Of a stretch of DNA of 50,794 nt, positions 15,717-23,638 are shown in pieces; positions within the stretch are counted from its first letter, which is position 1; the number at the start of each line of letters is the position of its first letter. Below the pieces are notes generated by a model. It was not told where the DNA came from, did no database searches, and was given only the letters and a program-made list of their open reading frames with translations. Location of the stretch: the NCBI GenBank assembly GCA_019637555.1, contig JAHBVK010000045.1, forward strand, positions 1-50,794. Direction: 5' to 3'. The DNA is from Anaerolineae bacterium. Its GTDB lineage: Bacteria; Chloroflexota; Anaerolineae; Aggregatilineales; UBA2796. The position numbers and the translations under genes were made by a program.

Positions 15717-16877
15717 GTGAACTACTTCTTGGACATCTACGATCAGAGTCTTAACAAAACTGGCGAAGAACTGTGTGGCGATACCGCCAAAGTGGTCAAG
15801 ACCGACGATAAAACCATCGTTGTGCTGTCCGATGGCATGGGCAGTGGTGTCAAAGCGAGCATCCTTTCCACGCTGACCACCGAGATCATCGTGACCATGA
15901 CCCGCGCTGATGTGCCGCTGCGGGAAGTGATCGCCACCGTGATCGGCACTCTGCCCGTCTGCAAAGTCCGCAAAGTCGCCTATGCCACCTTCACTATCGT
16001 CGAGATCGATCACACCACCAACCAATTTCAGATCATCAATTTCGACAATCCGCCGATCCTGTATTTCCAGCGCGGCAAACTGAGCCACCCTAAGAGTAAA
16101 GTCACCGATATTCTGGGCAAGCGCGTCAACATGTGCGAGGGGCAGCTAGCGAAAGGCGATTTCATCGGGTTGCTCAGCGATGGCGTACTCCATGCCGGAT
16201 TAGGAACATCGTGGAATTTCGGTTGGGGCTGGGATAATGTCGCCGATCATATGGAAGGCTTGTTCACCCGTGCGCTGCGTGGCGCAAAACCAGTCGTCCG
16301 TGACGTGATCGGCAAGACGCTGAAGCTTTACGGCGCGAATGTTGGTGACGACGCGACTTTCGTCGGCATCTTCGCGCGGGAACGCCACAGCCTGATCGTG
16401 TTCACCGGACCACCGCTGGATGACGACTCCGACGATCTGTACATCCAGCGTCTGCTCGACTACGACGGACGCAAAGTGGTCTGCGGTGGCACGACGGGCA
16501 ATATCGTGGCTAACTATCTATCGCAGACACTGGAGACCGACATCTCCACCATGCGCCGCGACGTACCACCCATCGGGAAGATCATGGGCATCGATCTGGT
16601 CACCGAAGGGATCGTCACTATGTCTAGGGCGTTGGAGTATATGAAAGATTGCGGGGGCGAGGTTGGCTTGCTGCCGCAAGATAACAACGGCGCGATCCTG
16701 CTGGCGCGGGAATTGCTCACAGCCGATGCTATCTTTTTCCTCGTCGGGCAGAAGATCAACGAGTTCTATCAGAATCCGCTGCTGCCTAAAAATCTCTCGA
16801 TCCGCAAGAATCTAGTAGAGGAGATCGCCCAGTTTTTGCGCACCTGCAAGAAGGAAACACGGATCGAGTATTGTTAA
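15717..16877 (+). CDS. SpoIIE-type PP2C serine/threonine phosphatase
   Basis: 386 residues from GTG 15717. Residues 1-220 are a SpoIIE/PP2C phosphatase domain with the metal-binding aspartates in place: Asp39 in 'LSDGMGSG', the Asp in 'LLSDGV', and Asp211-Asp212 in 'NVGDDATF'. Residues about 225-386 form a second alpha/beta domain ('IVFTGPPLDDD', 'GRKVVCGGTTGNIVA', 'MGIDLVTEGIVTMSRAL'), which I do not match to a named family but which recurs in phosphatases of such hydrogenase-sensor clusters. Family role: removal of phosphate from a Ser/Thr of a partner protein, often an anti-sigma antagonist. No target gene is adjacent. It is the third gene of the 14915-16877 operon. Confidence 0.88.
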   Translation: MNYFLDIYDQSLNKTGEELCGDTAKVVKTDDKTIVVLSDGMGSGVKASILSTLTTEIIVTMTRADVPLREVIATVIGTLPVCKVRKVAYATFTIVEIDHTTNQFQIINFDNPPILYFQRGKLSHPKSKVTDILGKRVNMCEGQLAKGDFIGLLSDGVLHAGLGTSWNFGWGWDNVADHMEGLFTRALRGAKPVVRDVIGKTLKLYGANVGDDATFVGIFARERHSLIVFTGPPLDDDSDDLYIQRLLDYDGRKVVCGGTTGNIVANYLSQTLETDISTMRRDVPPIGKIMGIDLVTEGIVTMSRALEYMKDCGGEVGLLPQDNNGAILLARELLTADAIFFLVGQKINEFYQNPLLPKNLSIRKNLVEEIAQFLRTCKKETRIEYC

Positions 16878-16915
16878 TCACAGGGGCATGAACGCTCAGG
16901 TGCGCTTACTTTGCC

Positions 16916-16943
16916 TTGACTCTGCCTGACCGCCTGCTATAAT
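16916..16943 (+). promoter_or_regulatory. Promoter of rpmF
   Basis: TTGACT (16916-16921) and a perfect TATAAT (16938-16943) with a 16-bp spacer. Transcription should start near 16950, giving a leader of about 95 nt before the rpmF ATG. Confidence 0.85.
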
Positions 16944-16957
16944 CCTTTCACCTGTTG

Positions 16958-16994
16958 CCCGGTGGAACGGCTCAGTTTAAAAGAGCGTGCCGGG
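16958..16994 (+). other. Hairpin in the rpmF leader
   Basis: CCCGG (16958-16962) pairs with CCGGG (16990-16994), and GCTC (16970-16973) pairs with GAGC (16983-16986), with AGTTTAAAA as apical loop. It could be a protein-binding or stability element. No known leader motif was recognised. Confidence 0.35.
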
Positions 16995-17044
16995 TTCATT
17001 TGTGTATAGAACCAAGCACCAGTTACGAATAAGGAACGAGAATC

Positions 17045-17233
17045 ATGGGTCCGCTGCCCAAGCGCAAACTTTCCAAGCGGCGCAAGTACAACCGCCGCAA
17101 TCATGACAAGCTGACGCTGAACCATCTGGTACTGTGCTCCAACTGCGGCAAGTACAAGCCAGCGCATCAGGTCTGCCCGGAGTGCGGTTTCTACAACGGC
17201 ACGCAGGTACTGAACACCGAAGAAGAAGAATAA
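17045..17233 (+). CDS. rpmF: 50S ribosomal protein L32
   Basis: 62 residues, the usual L32 size. The N-terminus is basic ('MGPLPKRKLSKRRKYNRR') and is followed by the zinc ribbon Cys31-Cys34 / Cys44-Cys47 (CSNC and CPEC) of the zinc-binding L32 form. L32 is a late-assembling protein of the large ribosomal subunit near the peptidyl-transferase base. AAGGAACGAG precedes ATG 17045. The gene is monocistronic, with its own promoter (16916-16943) and a strong terminator (17267-17313). The usual partner yceD (DUF177) is not upstream. Confidence 0.97.
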   Translation: MGPLPKRKLSKRRKYNRRNHDKLTLNHLVLCSNCGKYKPAHQVCPECGFYNGTQVLNTEEEE

Positions 17234-17266
17234 CTTTCATCTTCTGTGACATGGTTACAACAACGA

Positions 17267-17313
17267 AACAGGGCTGGCTCCTCATTTAATGGAGCGCAGC
17301 CCTGTTCGTTTTT
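17267..17313 (+). terminator. Rho-independent terminator of rpmF
   Basis: AACAGGGCTG (17267-17276) pairs exactly with 17297-17306, extended by GCTCC/GGAGC inside. TTTTT follows at 17309-17313. It sits between convergent genes, and the T-run touches the stop codon of the MFS gene. Confidence 0.9.
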
Positions 17314-18617
17314 CAGGTAATCGCCATCTCGGCGCGTTCCGGTTCACGGCTGGCGGCGGTGCGACTCTCGTAATTCTCCAGCCAGCGTACCGCCTGAGTC
17401 CACAGCAGCAGCACGATCACGCTGACCACGCCCGTACCAAAAACGACGGCGCGAACGCTTTCCTCGCCAAGTTGTTCCAGCAGAAAGCCAGTGATGATAA
17501 TGCTGATCACCAGCGAGGCTTGCCAGCCGATCCAGTCCAGTGAGAAGATGCGCCCCAGATAGTCATCGGGTGACGATTTTTGCAGAATCACCGTGCTGTA
17601 CGTCCAATACACATTGCCACCAATGGCACGTACAAACAAGCCCAAGCCCGCGATCCACAGCGATTGCGCCGCGCCGAAGATGAACCATCCGGCGGTTAGG
17701 AACCCATACGCAAGGATAATTAAGCGGCGCATGGTGCGGATACTGCCGTCTTTGTTCAGGCGGCTAAATAAGGGGAATCCTAGCACCGATCCCACGCCGA
17801 ACAGCGCCCACAAGATCCCCAACGATCCCGCACCTTTGTCGCCCACCACAAACAGCGACGTGGCATAGATAATAATCAAGGTGTCCATACTGCCGACGAC
17901 ACCACCGGGTTTGATCAGCAGCGCGATCAGAACTGAAGGATGAGCGCGCACGTAGCGCAAGCCGTCCATGATATTTGGCTGCTTGCCATCGCTTTTCGCC
18001 TTCGAGTCCGATTCGTGATGATTAAGCTGTGCCGCAAAGCGTGGCTGCACCGATGCAATAAGCAGCGCAGAAACGGCGAAACTGGCGGCGTCGAAGATCA
18101 AGGCAGTGGAGGTACCGAACGCGCCAGCCACTACCGCACCGAGCGCACCACCAGCCGCCAGCATTGCCGACCACGTCATCGTACCGATCACGTTCGCCGC
18201 CGTGATGTCATCAGGATGAACGACGGCAGGCAGCAGCGCCGAACGTCCCGGCTCGAAAATGGTAGATACGGCGAATTGCAGCACCGTCAGCAGATAGAGC
18301 AGCCACAGCGAGTCGCGGGTGTGGATCAGCAAAAAACCTAGCACGATGAACACGCGCAGCACGTCGCTGAGGATCAATAAATTCTTGCGGTTGAAGCGAT
18401 CAATCAGCACACCAGCGAACGGACCAACGATCAGCGGCGGGACGAAGCGGCACAGCAGCATCACGCTGATCGCCAAGCCCGATCCATCGGTCAAGTTGGA
18501 GACGAGCGCGGAAAGGACGAGCGTATTGAACCAATCACCGAGTAAGCTGACCGCCTGTGCGATCCATAGACGAAAATAATCTGGATTTGTGCGGAGTAGT
18601 TGAATATACGTCTTCAC
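17313..18617 (-). CDS. MFS exporter, MFS_3/EntS-like
   Basis: 434 residues with about 12 hydrophobic segments. The N-terminus 'LLRTNPDYFRLWIAQAVSLLGDWF' and the loop 'GPFAGVLIDRFNRKNLLILSDVLR' (the MFS motif A region, D-R-F-N-R-K) are typical of the MFS_3 branch, which includes siderophore (EntS) and drug exporters. The middle loop after segment 6 is charged ('HHESDSKAKSDGKQ'), as expected for the cytoplasmic linker between the two six-helix halves. The start is GTG 18617 with a weak GTGAG site. It is a proton-driven efflux pump of the inner membrane, substrate unknown. It is convergent with rpmF and divergent from the nuclease-like gene at 18710. Confidence 0.87.
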   Translation of the reverse strand: MKTYIQLLRTNPDYFRLWIAQAVSLLGDWFNTLVLSALVSNLTDGSGLAISVMLLCRFVPPLIVGPFAGVLIDRFNRKNLLILSDVLRVFIVLGFLLIHTRDSLWLLYLLTVLQFAVSTIFEPGRSALLPAVVHPDDITAANVIGTMTWSAMLAAGGALGAVVAGAFGTSTALIFDAASFAVSALLIASVQPRFAAQLNHHESDSKAKSDGKQPNIMDGLRYVRAHPSVLIALLIKPGGVVGSMDTLIIIYATSLFVVGDKGAGSLGILWALFGVGSVLGFPLFSRLNKDGSIRTMRRLIILAYGFLTAGWFIFGAAQSLWIAGLGLFVRAIGGNVYWTYSTVILQKSSPDDYLGRIFSLDWIGWQASLVISIIITGFLLEQLGEESVRAVVFGTGVVSVIVLLLWTQAVRWLENYESRTAASREPERAEMAIT

Positions 18618-18709
18618 AAGCTCACTTTATGCTACTTTTAACGAGCGTGAGGGGAGTCAACGACTTATTATGGCATAATTGGAGACAATTGGTAGTTGGA
18701 GATGGCGCG

Positions 18710-19171
18710 ATGGTAAACAGAATAGCTGAGAAAGCGGATATTGCTGTCTACGATCAAAATGACGATTTAGTCTTGATCGTGGAGGCGAAACTCCAACAAA
18801 AAACAGATGCGATTTGGGCGGCAAAGTTCCGCCGAAATCTCCTAGTACACGGGTTTCTGCCGAATGCACGATTTTTCCTGTTGGCAATGCCTGATCGCTT
18901 CTATCTGTGGAAAGATAGTCCTTTGCCTACAGAGGATGCACCGTCATACGTGCTTGATGCCTTACCCATAATCCAGCCTCACTTGGAAAGAGCTGGCGTT
19001 AACATTGATACAGTGACGGAGACTGGATTTCAGTTGCTACTTATGTCATGGCTTTTCAGCCTTACTACATTTGATCCTGATCGTGAGATGTTATCCCCTG
19101 AACTAACGTGGCTTGCTGAATCTGGGTTGTTAGCGGCGATTAAGCGCGGCAATGTTGTTCTGGGTGAATAA
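18710..19171 (+). CDS. PD-(D/E)XK-like protein, partner of the following PIN gene
   Basis: 153 residues from ATG 18710, chosen because GGAG lies 10 nt upstream and because the sequence after it ('MVNRIAEKADIAVYDQNDDLVLIVEAKL') begins as similar cyanobacterial proteins do, from memory. Asp in 'KADIAVYD' and the E-A-K of 'LVLIVEAKL' match the D...ExK core of PD-(D/E)XK nucleases. 'WAAKFRRNLLVHG' and 'FFLLAMPDRFYLWKD' follow as the fold's helix and strand. It may bind or cut nucleic acid, but activity is unproven. The stop is 2 bp before the start of the PIN gene, so the pair is one operon. Codon use is less GC-biased than in the neighbours, which fits transfer. Confidence 0.7.
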   Translation: MVNRIAEKADIAVYDQNDDLVLIVEAKLQQKTDAIWAAKFRRNLLVHGFLPNARFFLLAMPDRFYLWKDSPLPTEDAPSYVLDALPIIQPHLERAGVNIDTVTETGFQLLLMSWLFSLTTFDPDREMLSPELTWLAESGLLAAIKRGNVVLGE

Positions 19172-19173
19172 TC

Positions 19174-19770
19174 GTGAGAGTCTACGTTGAGTCAAATTTC
19201 GTGCTGGAATTGGCATTAATGCAAGAAGAGTACGAAAGCTGCGAATAACTGCTGAAACTGAGTGAACAAAGGACAATTCAGCTAATTATCCCTGCCTATT
19301 CATTTCTTGAACCGTACGACACACTGATACGCCGTAACAAAAATCGCACAACGCTGGCAGAGACGATCAAAACAGAACTCAACCAGCTAATGAGGTCTGC
19401 CCCTTATCGCACGGAACGACAAACGCTTGAGACAGTAGCTAATATGCTGATCCAAAGCGGTGCGGATGATCTACGGCGATTTGCGGAAATTTACGAGCGA
19501 CTACTGCCAATTGCTGAAGTCATTCCACTAGAAGTAACGATACTAACGCAGGCTCTTGGTTATTCGAGTATGCTTGCTCCACAAGACGCGATTATTTACA
19601 CCTCCATTTTGCAGCATTTAATCTCTGCTCAAACGGAATCAAGTTGTTTCCTGAATAGAAACCGTCGTGATTTTGCCAATCCTGATATTGAAGAAACGCT
19701 GGCACATTATGCTTGCAAATTGCTTTATAGTTTCAATGATGGTTTAGGTTTTGTAAAAAGTCAGCACTAG
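19174..19770 (+). pseudogene. PIN-domain-like ribonuclease gene with in-frame TAA
   Basis: From GTG 19174 the frame reads 'VRVYVESNFVLELALMQEEYESCE', meets TAA at 19246-19248 (codon 25), and continues in the same frame with 'LLKLSEQRTIQLIIPAYSFLEPYDTL'. It runs without another stop to 19770. The first block is a PIN-type N-terminus and the C-terminal part 'LAPQDAIIYTSILQHL...SCFLNRNRRDF' carries the D and D/N-R-D elements of such proteins. Intact relatives known to me have a Glu/Gln codon at this place, so one base change explains the stop. The second half could start at ATG 19390, giving a 126-residue fragment that lacks the first catalytic Asp/Glu region. It is either a recent pseudogene or a sequencing error. 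Confidence 0.75.
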
Positions 19771-19939
19771 CACGCTGATCACTAACGATACCGTTATCTC
19801 ACCGCTGCTCGGCAGTATTCCGGCTGCGGATATTCTATTGGTGTCGGCTGCCTAAATGCTGAGAGGACGAGCACTTCATCCGCGCTCATCCTCCCATCAT
19901 CGATTGGCTTAATTTAAGTTACGAACCGCCGCTACGCAA

Positions 19940-20077
19940 TCACCACTCAACCCATTCGCCGTCGGGGTGTATCCAGATCGACACATCAGGCTGACCAACG
20001 AATAGCTCTGCAAACTTCGCCGCTGGTTCTGGATTATGCTAATGCTTGCCCATGCCGTGCGCTGAGTACGCGAATGA
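19940..20077 (-). pseudogene. C-terminal remnant of an unidentified gene
   Basis: On the minus strand the frame reads 'SFAYSAHGMGKH', a stop, then 'HNPEPAAKFAELFVGQPDVSIW' (shown by its parts) and ends 'HPDGEWVEW' with TGA at 19942-19940. The residue composition is protein-like and the internal stop marks it as decayed. The upstream part is replaced by the repeat at 20086-20162. The family is not recognised. Confidence 0.45.
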
Positions 20078-20085
20078 AGTTCAGC

Positions 20086-20162
20086 GAGATTGAACCAGTA
20101 AACGGCTTGAGTCCTGCAAGGGCTTCGTTTGTTCAGCCCGGCAATTCATCACCGGGGTCAGC
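20086..20162. repeat. Two-hairpin dispersed repeat, copy A
   Basis: Starts GAGATTGAAC, then TTGAGTCCTGCAAGGGCTTCG, then GTTCAGCCCGGCAATTCATC and ends ACCGGGGTCAGC. The matching copy B is at 25811-25893. The core differs at only a few positions between copies, and changes such as GTCC/GGGC against GTCCC/GGGAC keep most of the pairing. Confidence 0.75.
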
Positions 20163-20190
20163 TGTGGATCACCAAGGGGAAATGCAAACG

Positions 20191-20230
20191 AAAAGGGCGG
20201 ATGTTGCGCTAGGGATAGTGAGCACCGCCC
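20191..20230 (-). terminator. Probable terminator of the 24016-20261 minus-strand cluster
   Basis: Read on the minus strand: GGGCGG (20230-20225), a loop with an inner TGC/GCA pairing, CCGCCC (20200-20195), then TTTTCGTTT. It lies 31 bp past the stop codon at 20261. Confidence 0.6.
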
Positions 20231-20260
20231 GATTAATCATAGATAATTAGTGACTGACCG

Positions 20261-20623
20261 TTACTCAACCCACACTTCGACGTATTCGTCGCCTTCTTGC
20301 ATATCCACGATCTTGCCTGTCGCGCCGGAACGGATCGACTCCATCACGCTGTCGGCGTCGAAACCGGAATCGCTGGGCACAAAACGTGCGCCCATGCGGA
20401 TGCCCACGTTGACGAGGCTCATCGGCAAATTGACGTTAACCTTCGCCTTGCCCGATCTCACGTCCGTCACGCGCACGCGCAACCACTTGGGATCGCGTCC
20501 TGAACCAGCGGGCTTCTTCACACTGGCATTCAGAGCACTGAGCAACCGCGCTCCCTCTTCGGCGGTCAATTTGCCCTCGCGGATCATCTCCAGAATCTTC
20601 AGTCTTTCTTCGGCGGTTGGCAT
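20261..20623 (-). CDS. SHOCT-like domain protein (paralogue of 23107-23580)
   Basis: 120 residues from ATG 20623, preceded by GAGGGG. The N-terminus 'TAEERLKILEMIREGKLTAEEGARLLSAL' is a SHOCT-like helical hairpin of the kind seen at the ends of DUF2089 and LiaX/YvlB proteins. After a Lys/Pro linker comes a beta strand 'WLRVRVTDVRSGKAKVNVNLP', a hydrophobic helix ('MSLVNVGIRMGARFVP') and a final 'GDEYVEVWVE'. The same order of elements occurs in the gene at 23107, so the two are paralogues. It is the last gene of the five-gene cluster. The molecular role is unknown; cytoplasmic, soluble, probably protein-protein or membrane-surface contact. Confidence 0.8.
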   Translation of the reverse strand: MPTAEERLKILEMIREGKLTAEEGARLLSALNASVKKPAGSGRDPKWLRVRVTDVRSGKAKVNVNLPMSLVNVGIRMGARFVPSDSGFDADSVMESIRSGATGKIVDMQEGDEYVEVWVE

Positions 20624-20712
20624 TCTTACCCCTCTACGCACCGCATCCTGCGGCATCGTTGAATTACTGCATTGCCCGATCACTCAATCATTGACCAGTC
20701 ACGTCAACTGCA

Positions 20713-21735
20713 TTACAACTCCAGACGCATACTGACTGTCGTGTAGCGTCGTTCAAAATCGTAACGTTCCAGCACCTGCACCGTTGGCACATCATCCAAC
20801 GGATGCTCTATTGTCACCGAATGGAAGCCACCATCCGCCTGCCGCAGCGCAAAGTTGATCAGTGGTTCTTCCAGCTTGCCCTTGTACAGCGGATGCACCA
20901 ATAGCTCTAGGCGATCCAGACTGCCGAACTGACTTTCTACCCGCAGCGAAGCGGCGATCTCTCGCTGGTTATCTTGCCGCACTATCCAGCGCCGTTCGGT
21001 ACGTCCTGAGAGCAGCGCGCCAACAGTGCGCCGCCACGACGGACGAAAGGTATCTGGATGTGTCGCCCGCTGCCAGCCCATTCCGCCCTGTTCATTCGGG
21101 CGCACAATCTGGGCGATGGCGTACTCACTGCGCCATTCATTCGCTTCCCGCAGCGTGATGTAGGGCATCTCCGGTAAGCGTGCTGGCGAACGCTGATGTG
21201 ATGAGCGGTACCAGCGCGCGAATATCCGCTGCTCGGTAAACCCGAGTCCGCGGTAGAGTGCCCGCGCAGGTTCGTTACTGGCATCCGCTTGCAGGATAGC
21301 GTAGTCTGCGCCCCGCTTGCGGATCATCTCCAGTGATCGCTCCATCAGCACTTTGGCGATGCCCCGCCGCCGATAATCGGGATGAACGGCGACGTTAGCG
21401 ATCACGAACCCTAGCCCCATCGAGCGCGGTAAATCCGCCAGCCCGACGGAAACATTACCAACGATCCGCCCATTCTCTGTCCACACATAACCGGACTCGA
21501 TGTCTCCGAGTACGCGGTTTAATCCAGTCACGATCAGCATTAGTGGTCCGTAGCTGCTAATCATACGCAGATCGCGCACGGCAGCTCTGCCTGCCTCATC
21601 CATCGTCGGCGCGAACGCCAACTCGATCAAATCGGCGACCCCCGCCAAATCGGTGCGTATCTGCACCTGACGGGGACCGTTCTTGTCTTGTTCGTCGGAG
21701 GTTGAAGGTTGGCTAAGAGCTGTAGCAGCCATCAT
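20713..21735 (-). CDS. GNAT-family N-acetyltransferase (two-domain)
   Basis: 340 residues. The N-terminal half is a full GNAT domain: 'GRIVGNVSVGLADL', 'FVIANVAVHPDYRRRGIAKVLMERSLEMI' (acetyl-CoA-binding RRRGIA), and 'ADASNEPARALYRGLGFTEQ'. The C-terminal half (about 195-340) repeats GNAT-like strands ('EIAASLRVESQFGSLDRLELLVHPLYKGKLEEPLINFAL') without a clear pyrophosphate loop, so it may be a degenerate second domain. The substrate is unknown. It lies 5 bp behind the DUF4097 gene, so the two are tightly linked and an envelope-related substrate is plausible (inference). Two adjacent ATGs (21735, 21732) are possible starts. Confidence 0.85.
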   Translation of the reverse strand: MMAATALSQPSTSDEQDKNGPRQVQIRTDLAGVADLIELAFAPTMDEAGRAAVRDLRMISSYGPLMLIVTGLNRVLGDIESGYVWTENGRIVGNVSVGLADLPRSMGLGFVIANVAVHPDYRRRGIAKVLMERSLEMIRKRGADYAILQADASNEPARALYRGLGFTEQRIFARWYRSSHQRSPARLPEMPYITLREANEWRSEYAIAQIVRPNEQGGMGWQRATHPDTFRPSWRRTVGALLSGRTERRWIVRQDNQREIAASLRVESQFGSLDRLELLVHPLYKGKLEEPLINFALRQADGGFHSVTIEHPLDDVPTVQVLERYDFERRYTTVSMRLEL

Positions 21736-21740
21736 TCACA

Positions 21741-23042
21741 CTAATCTTTCTGCTGATCCCTCCCCTCCAAGGCGGCGAACAAACGCTCCGCTTCTTCCAC
21801 CGAGATCTGTTTGTTCTCGACCATTCTGAGGATCATCATGCGTTCCTCATCGGTCACCGGATCAACGGGTGGCGGCGGCGGCGCTCCTCTGAACGCGTAA
21901 CCCGGTGCACGCGGCGGAGCCGGTGGTGCAGGTGGGTTCGGCGGCATCGGAGGGATCGGGCTTACTGGTATCCTGATTCTATTCTTGAATTTGTCCTTGC
22001 CGAAATCAAAGGAGAAATTGAATCCGCTGTTGCGCATTCTTTCCTTGGCACGTTCGGCAGCGCGTTCGGCTTCACGCTGGGCACGTTCAACTTGGCGCGA
22101 AATCCGCTCTGTCTCGCGTTCATGCTGCCGTTGCGCGCGCTCGTGGGCACGCTCGGCTTCACGCTGAGCACGTTCGCGTTCGCGTTCCCACTGCATCCGT
22201 GCTTCTTCGGCGGAGCGAACAGCTTCCTCGATCTCCTCGGAGTCGGGGATCATCTCTTCGAAGAATGTTTCAATTTCTTCGCCTTCGACGTTGGAACCGC
22301 GCAGCAGGATTGTGCCACCGACATTCTCGATTTTAACGGTGCCGTTGCCCTCTGCCAACATGATGACTTCTTCGTCATCTTCGGTTTGGATCGTAGCGTT
22401 ACGCAGCTTGATCGAGCGATCCGCGTCTTTAGGTAAAATGAAGCGCACATCGGAATCTTCACCGACTTTGATCACTATATCGCCACCGATATCACCAAAT
22501 GCGTGATCATTTTCAGCGTGTAGTTGCGTTTCCAGAATCAGGTCGCCGCCTACGTTCTCGATATGGGCATCCACGCTGATCCCGCGCAGCAGCACATCAC
22601 CACCGACGCTGTCAATGTTAACGTCGCCCGCAACATTCTTGATCTCAGCATCACCGCCCACACTGTCGATCTGGACATCGCCCTCGATATTCTTGAGCTG
22701 AAGGTCACCACCCACGCTATCGACATGAAGCCCGTGAACGTTGCGAACCTGAAGACTGCCGCCAACGCTGTCGAGCTGAATTTCATTCTGGATGTCGCGC
22801 AATACGGCATCACCAGAGATATTACTCAGGGTCAACGTTGCGTCTAGTGGGATGCGGATCTTGCAGTCGCCCCCGATCTCTAAGACGACCTGCTCTTGGC
22901 TCTGACGTTCGATTTGCACATCTTCGCCGGTGATCAGGACTTCTTGCCCGTCATAGCCTTCGATCACAGCATCCGCACCGATGTTTTCAATCTCAATGTG
23001 TACATCGGGTAGGACGTTGAATAAGAGCCTACTTTCGCCCAT
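21741..23042 (-). CDS. DUF4097-type beta-solenoid protein with coiled coil and SHOCT-like tail
   Basis: 433 residues. Residues about 1-250 are a beta-solenoid of DUF4097 type, with a tandem repeat of about 18 residues built on 'DSVGGD(L/A/V)xxKN(I/V)xGDV' (copies near 91, 108, 126, 144 and 162). Residues about 265-345 are a highly charged Arg/Glu helix ('REAERAHERAQRQHERETER'). A Pro-rich linker (about 370-400, 'PPMPPNPPAPPAPP') leads to a C-terminal SHOCT-like hairpin 'DEERMMILRMVENKQISVEEAERLFAAL'. No signal peptide. LiaX of enterococci and YvlB of bacilli share the solenoid/SHOCT layout and act in envelope-stress responses (established for LiaX). The Arg/Glu coiled coil is an addition. Central gene of the cluster. 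Confidence 0.85.
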   Translation of the reverse strand: MGESRLLFNVLPDVHIEIENIGADAVIEGYDGQEVLITGEDVQIERQSQEQVVLEIGGDCKIRIPLDATLTLSNISGDAVLRDIQNEIQLDSVGGSLQVRNVHGLHVDSVGGDLQLKNIEGDVQIDSVGGDAEIKNVAGDVNIDSVGGDVLLRGISVDAHIENVGGDLILETQLHAENDHAFGDIGGDIVIKVGEDSDVRFILPKDADRSIKLRNATIQTEDDEEVIMLAEGNGTVKIENVGGTILLRGSNVEGEEIETFFEEMIPDSEEIEEAVRSAEEARMQWERERERAQREAERAHERAQRQHERETERISRQVERAQREAERAAERAKERMRNSGFNFSFDFGKDKFKNRIRIPVSPIPPMPPNPPAPPAPPRAPGYAFRGAPPPPPVDPVTDEERMMILRMVENKQISVEEAERLFAALEGRDQQKD

Positions 23043-23106
23043 GATACCTTTACCTATACCCCTATCCTGAATAGTATGCTTACCTGTGACTCTCGTGATG
23101 CTTGCT

Positions 23107-23580
23107 TCATTCCACGTAGATATGAACCCGGTCTTTGCCGTCTTCTACCTGCACCAGCGTCCACTGATCTTCGTCTTCCAGCGCATCGAGCATAGAATCC
23201 CATGCGTCCGGTGGGAAGCGGCGGGAAAACTTCGACCCCAGCCAGAAGCCAGCACGTAGCAGACCGACCGGGAGCACCACGTTCACCCGCGAGTGATCGT
23301 TATCCGTGACTTGGATGTGCAGCTTGCGCTTTGACTTACCACGGTAAATCGAAGCGCCCCCATCGGTCTGCCTGTCCGTGCCTTTGGCAGATAGGTCGGA
23401 ATCGTCTTGTGAATTGGAGGTAAAAGCGTCTGCATCTACCTGATCCCTGATAGGATCGCTGTCACCACCATCAGGATCAGAAGCAGAATCGCTAGTTCCT
23501 CTACCTTCGAGCAGCGTGGTTGCTTCCGCTACATTGATCTCGCCCGCTGCCAATTTTGCCAAGATTTCTGATCGGTTCAT
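23107..23580 (-). CDS. SHOCT-like domain protein with acidic linker
   Basis: 157 residues. The N-terminal hairpin 'MNRSEILAKLAAGEINVAEATTLLEG' is SHOCT-like. A ~50-residue linker rich in Asp/Ser/Gly follows. The C-terminal domain 'KLHIQVTDNDHSRVNVVLPVGLLRAGFWLGSKFSRRFPPD' and 'VQVEDGKDRVHIYVE' matches the gene at 20261 element by element. Both probably arose by duplication within the cluster. It lies 58 bp after the DUF2089 gene and 64 bp before the DUF4097 gene on the same strand. Function unknown; no membrane segment apart from a moderately hydrophobic helix. A purine-rich AAGGAG-like site (rc of CTCCTT) precedes ATG 23580. Confidence 0.8.
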   Translation of the reverse strand: MNRSEILAKLAAGEINVAEATTLLEGRGTSDSASDPDGGDSDPIRDQVDADAFTSNSQDDSDLSAKGTDRQTDGGASIYRGKSKRKLHIQVTDNDHSRVNVVLPVGLLRAGFWLGSKFSRRFPPDAWDSMLDALEDEDQWTLVQVEDGKDRVHIYVE

Positions 23581-23638
23581 GATGCCTCTGCTCCTTAAAA
23601 CTCAAAAAGAAATACTGAGCACGCCGTGCCTACGCAGC

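Larger units (their letters stand above)
19771..20260. other. Decayed intergenic stretch
   Basis: 490 bp without an intact gene. It holds a minus-strand gene remnant (19940-20077), a two-hairpin repeat (20086-20162) and a probable terminator of the minus-strand cluster (20191-20230). Nothing else is recognised in 19771-19939. Confidence 0.6.

Noticed and set aside
15357..16088. 243-codon minus-strand frame opposite the PAS/SpoIIE genes
   Set aside because: The plus-strand frames have clear domains; the His/Asp-rich minus-strand product is an antisense shadow.
22550..22780. Tandem DNA repeats that could be taken for a CRISPR or minisatellite
   Set aside because: They code the 18-residue beta-solenoid repeat (DSVGGD) of the DUF4097 protein; there are no unique spacers.
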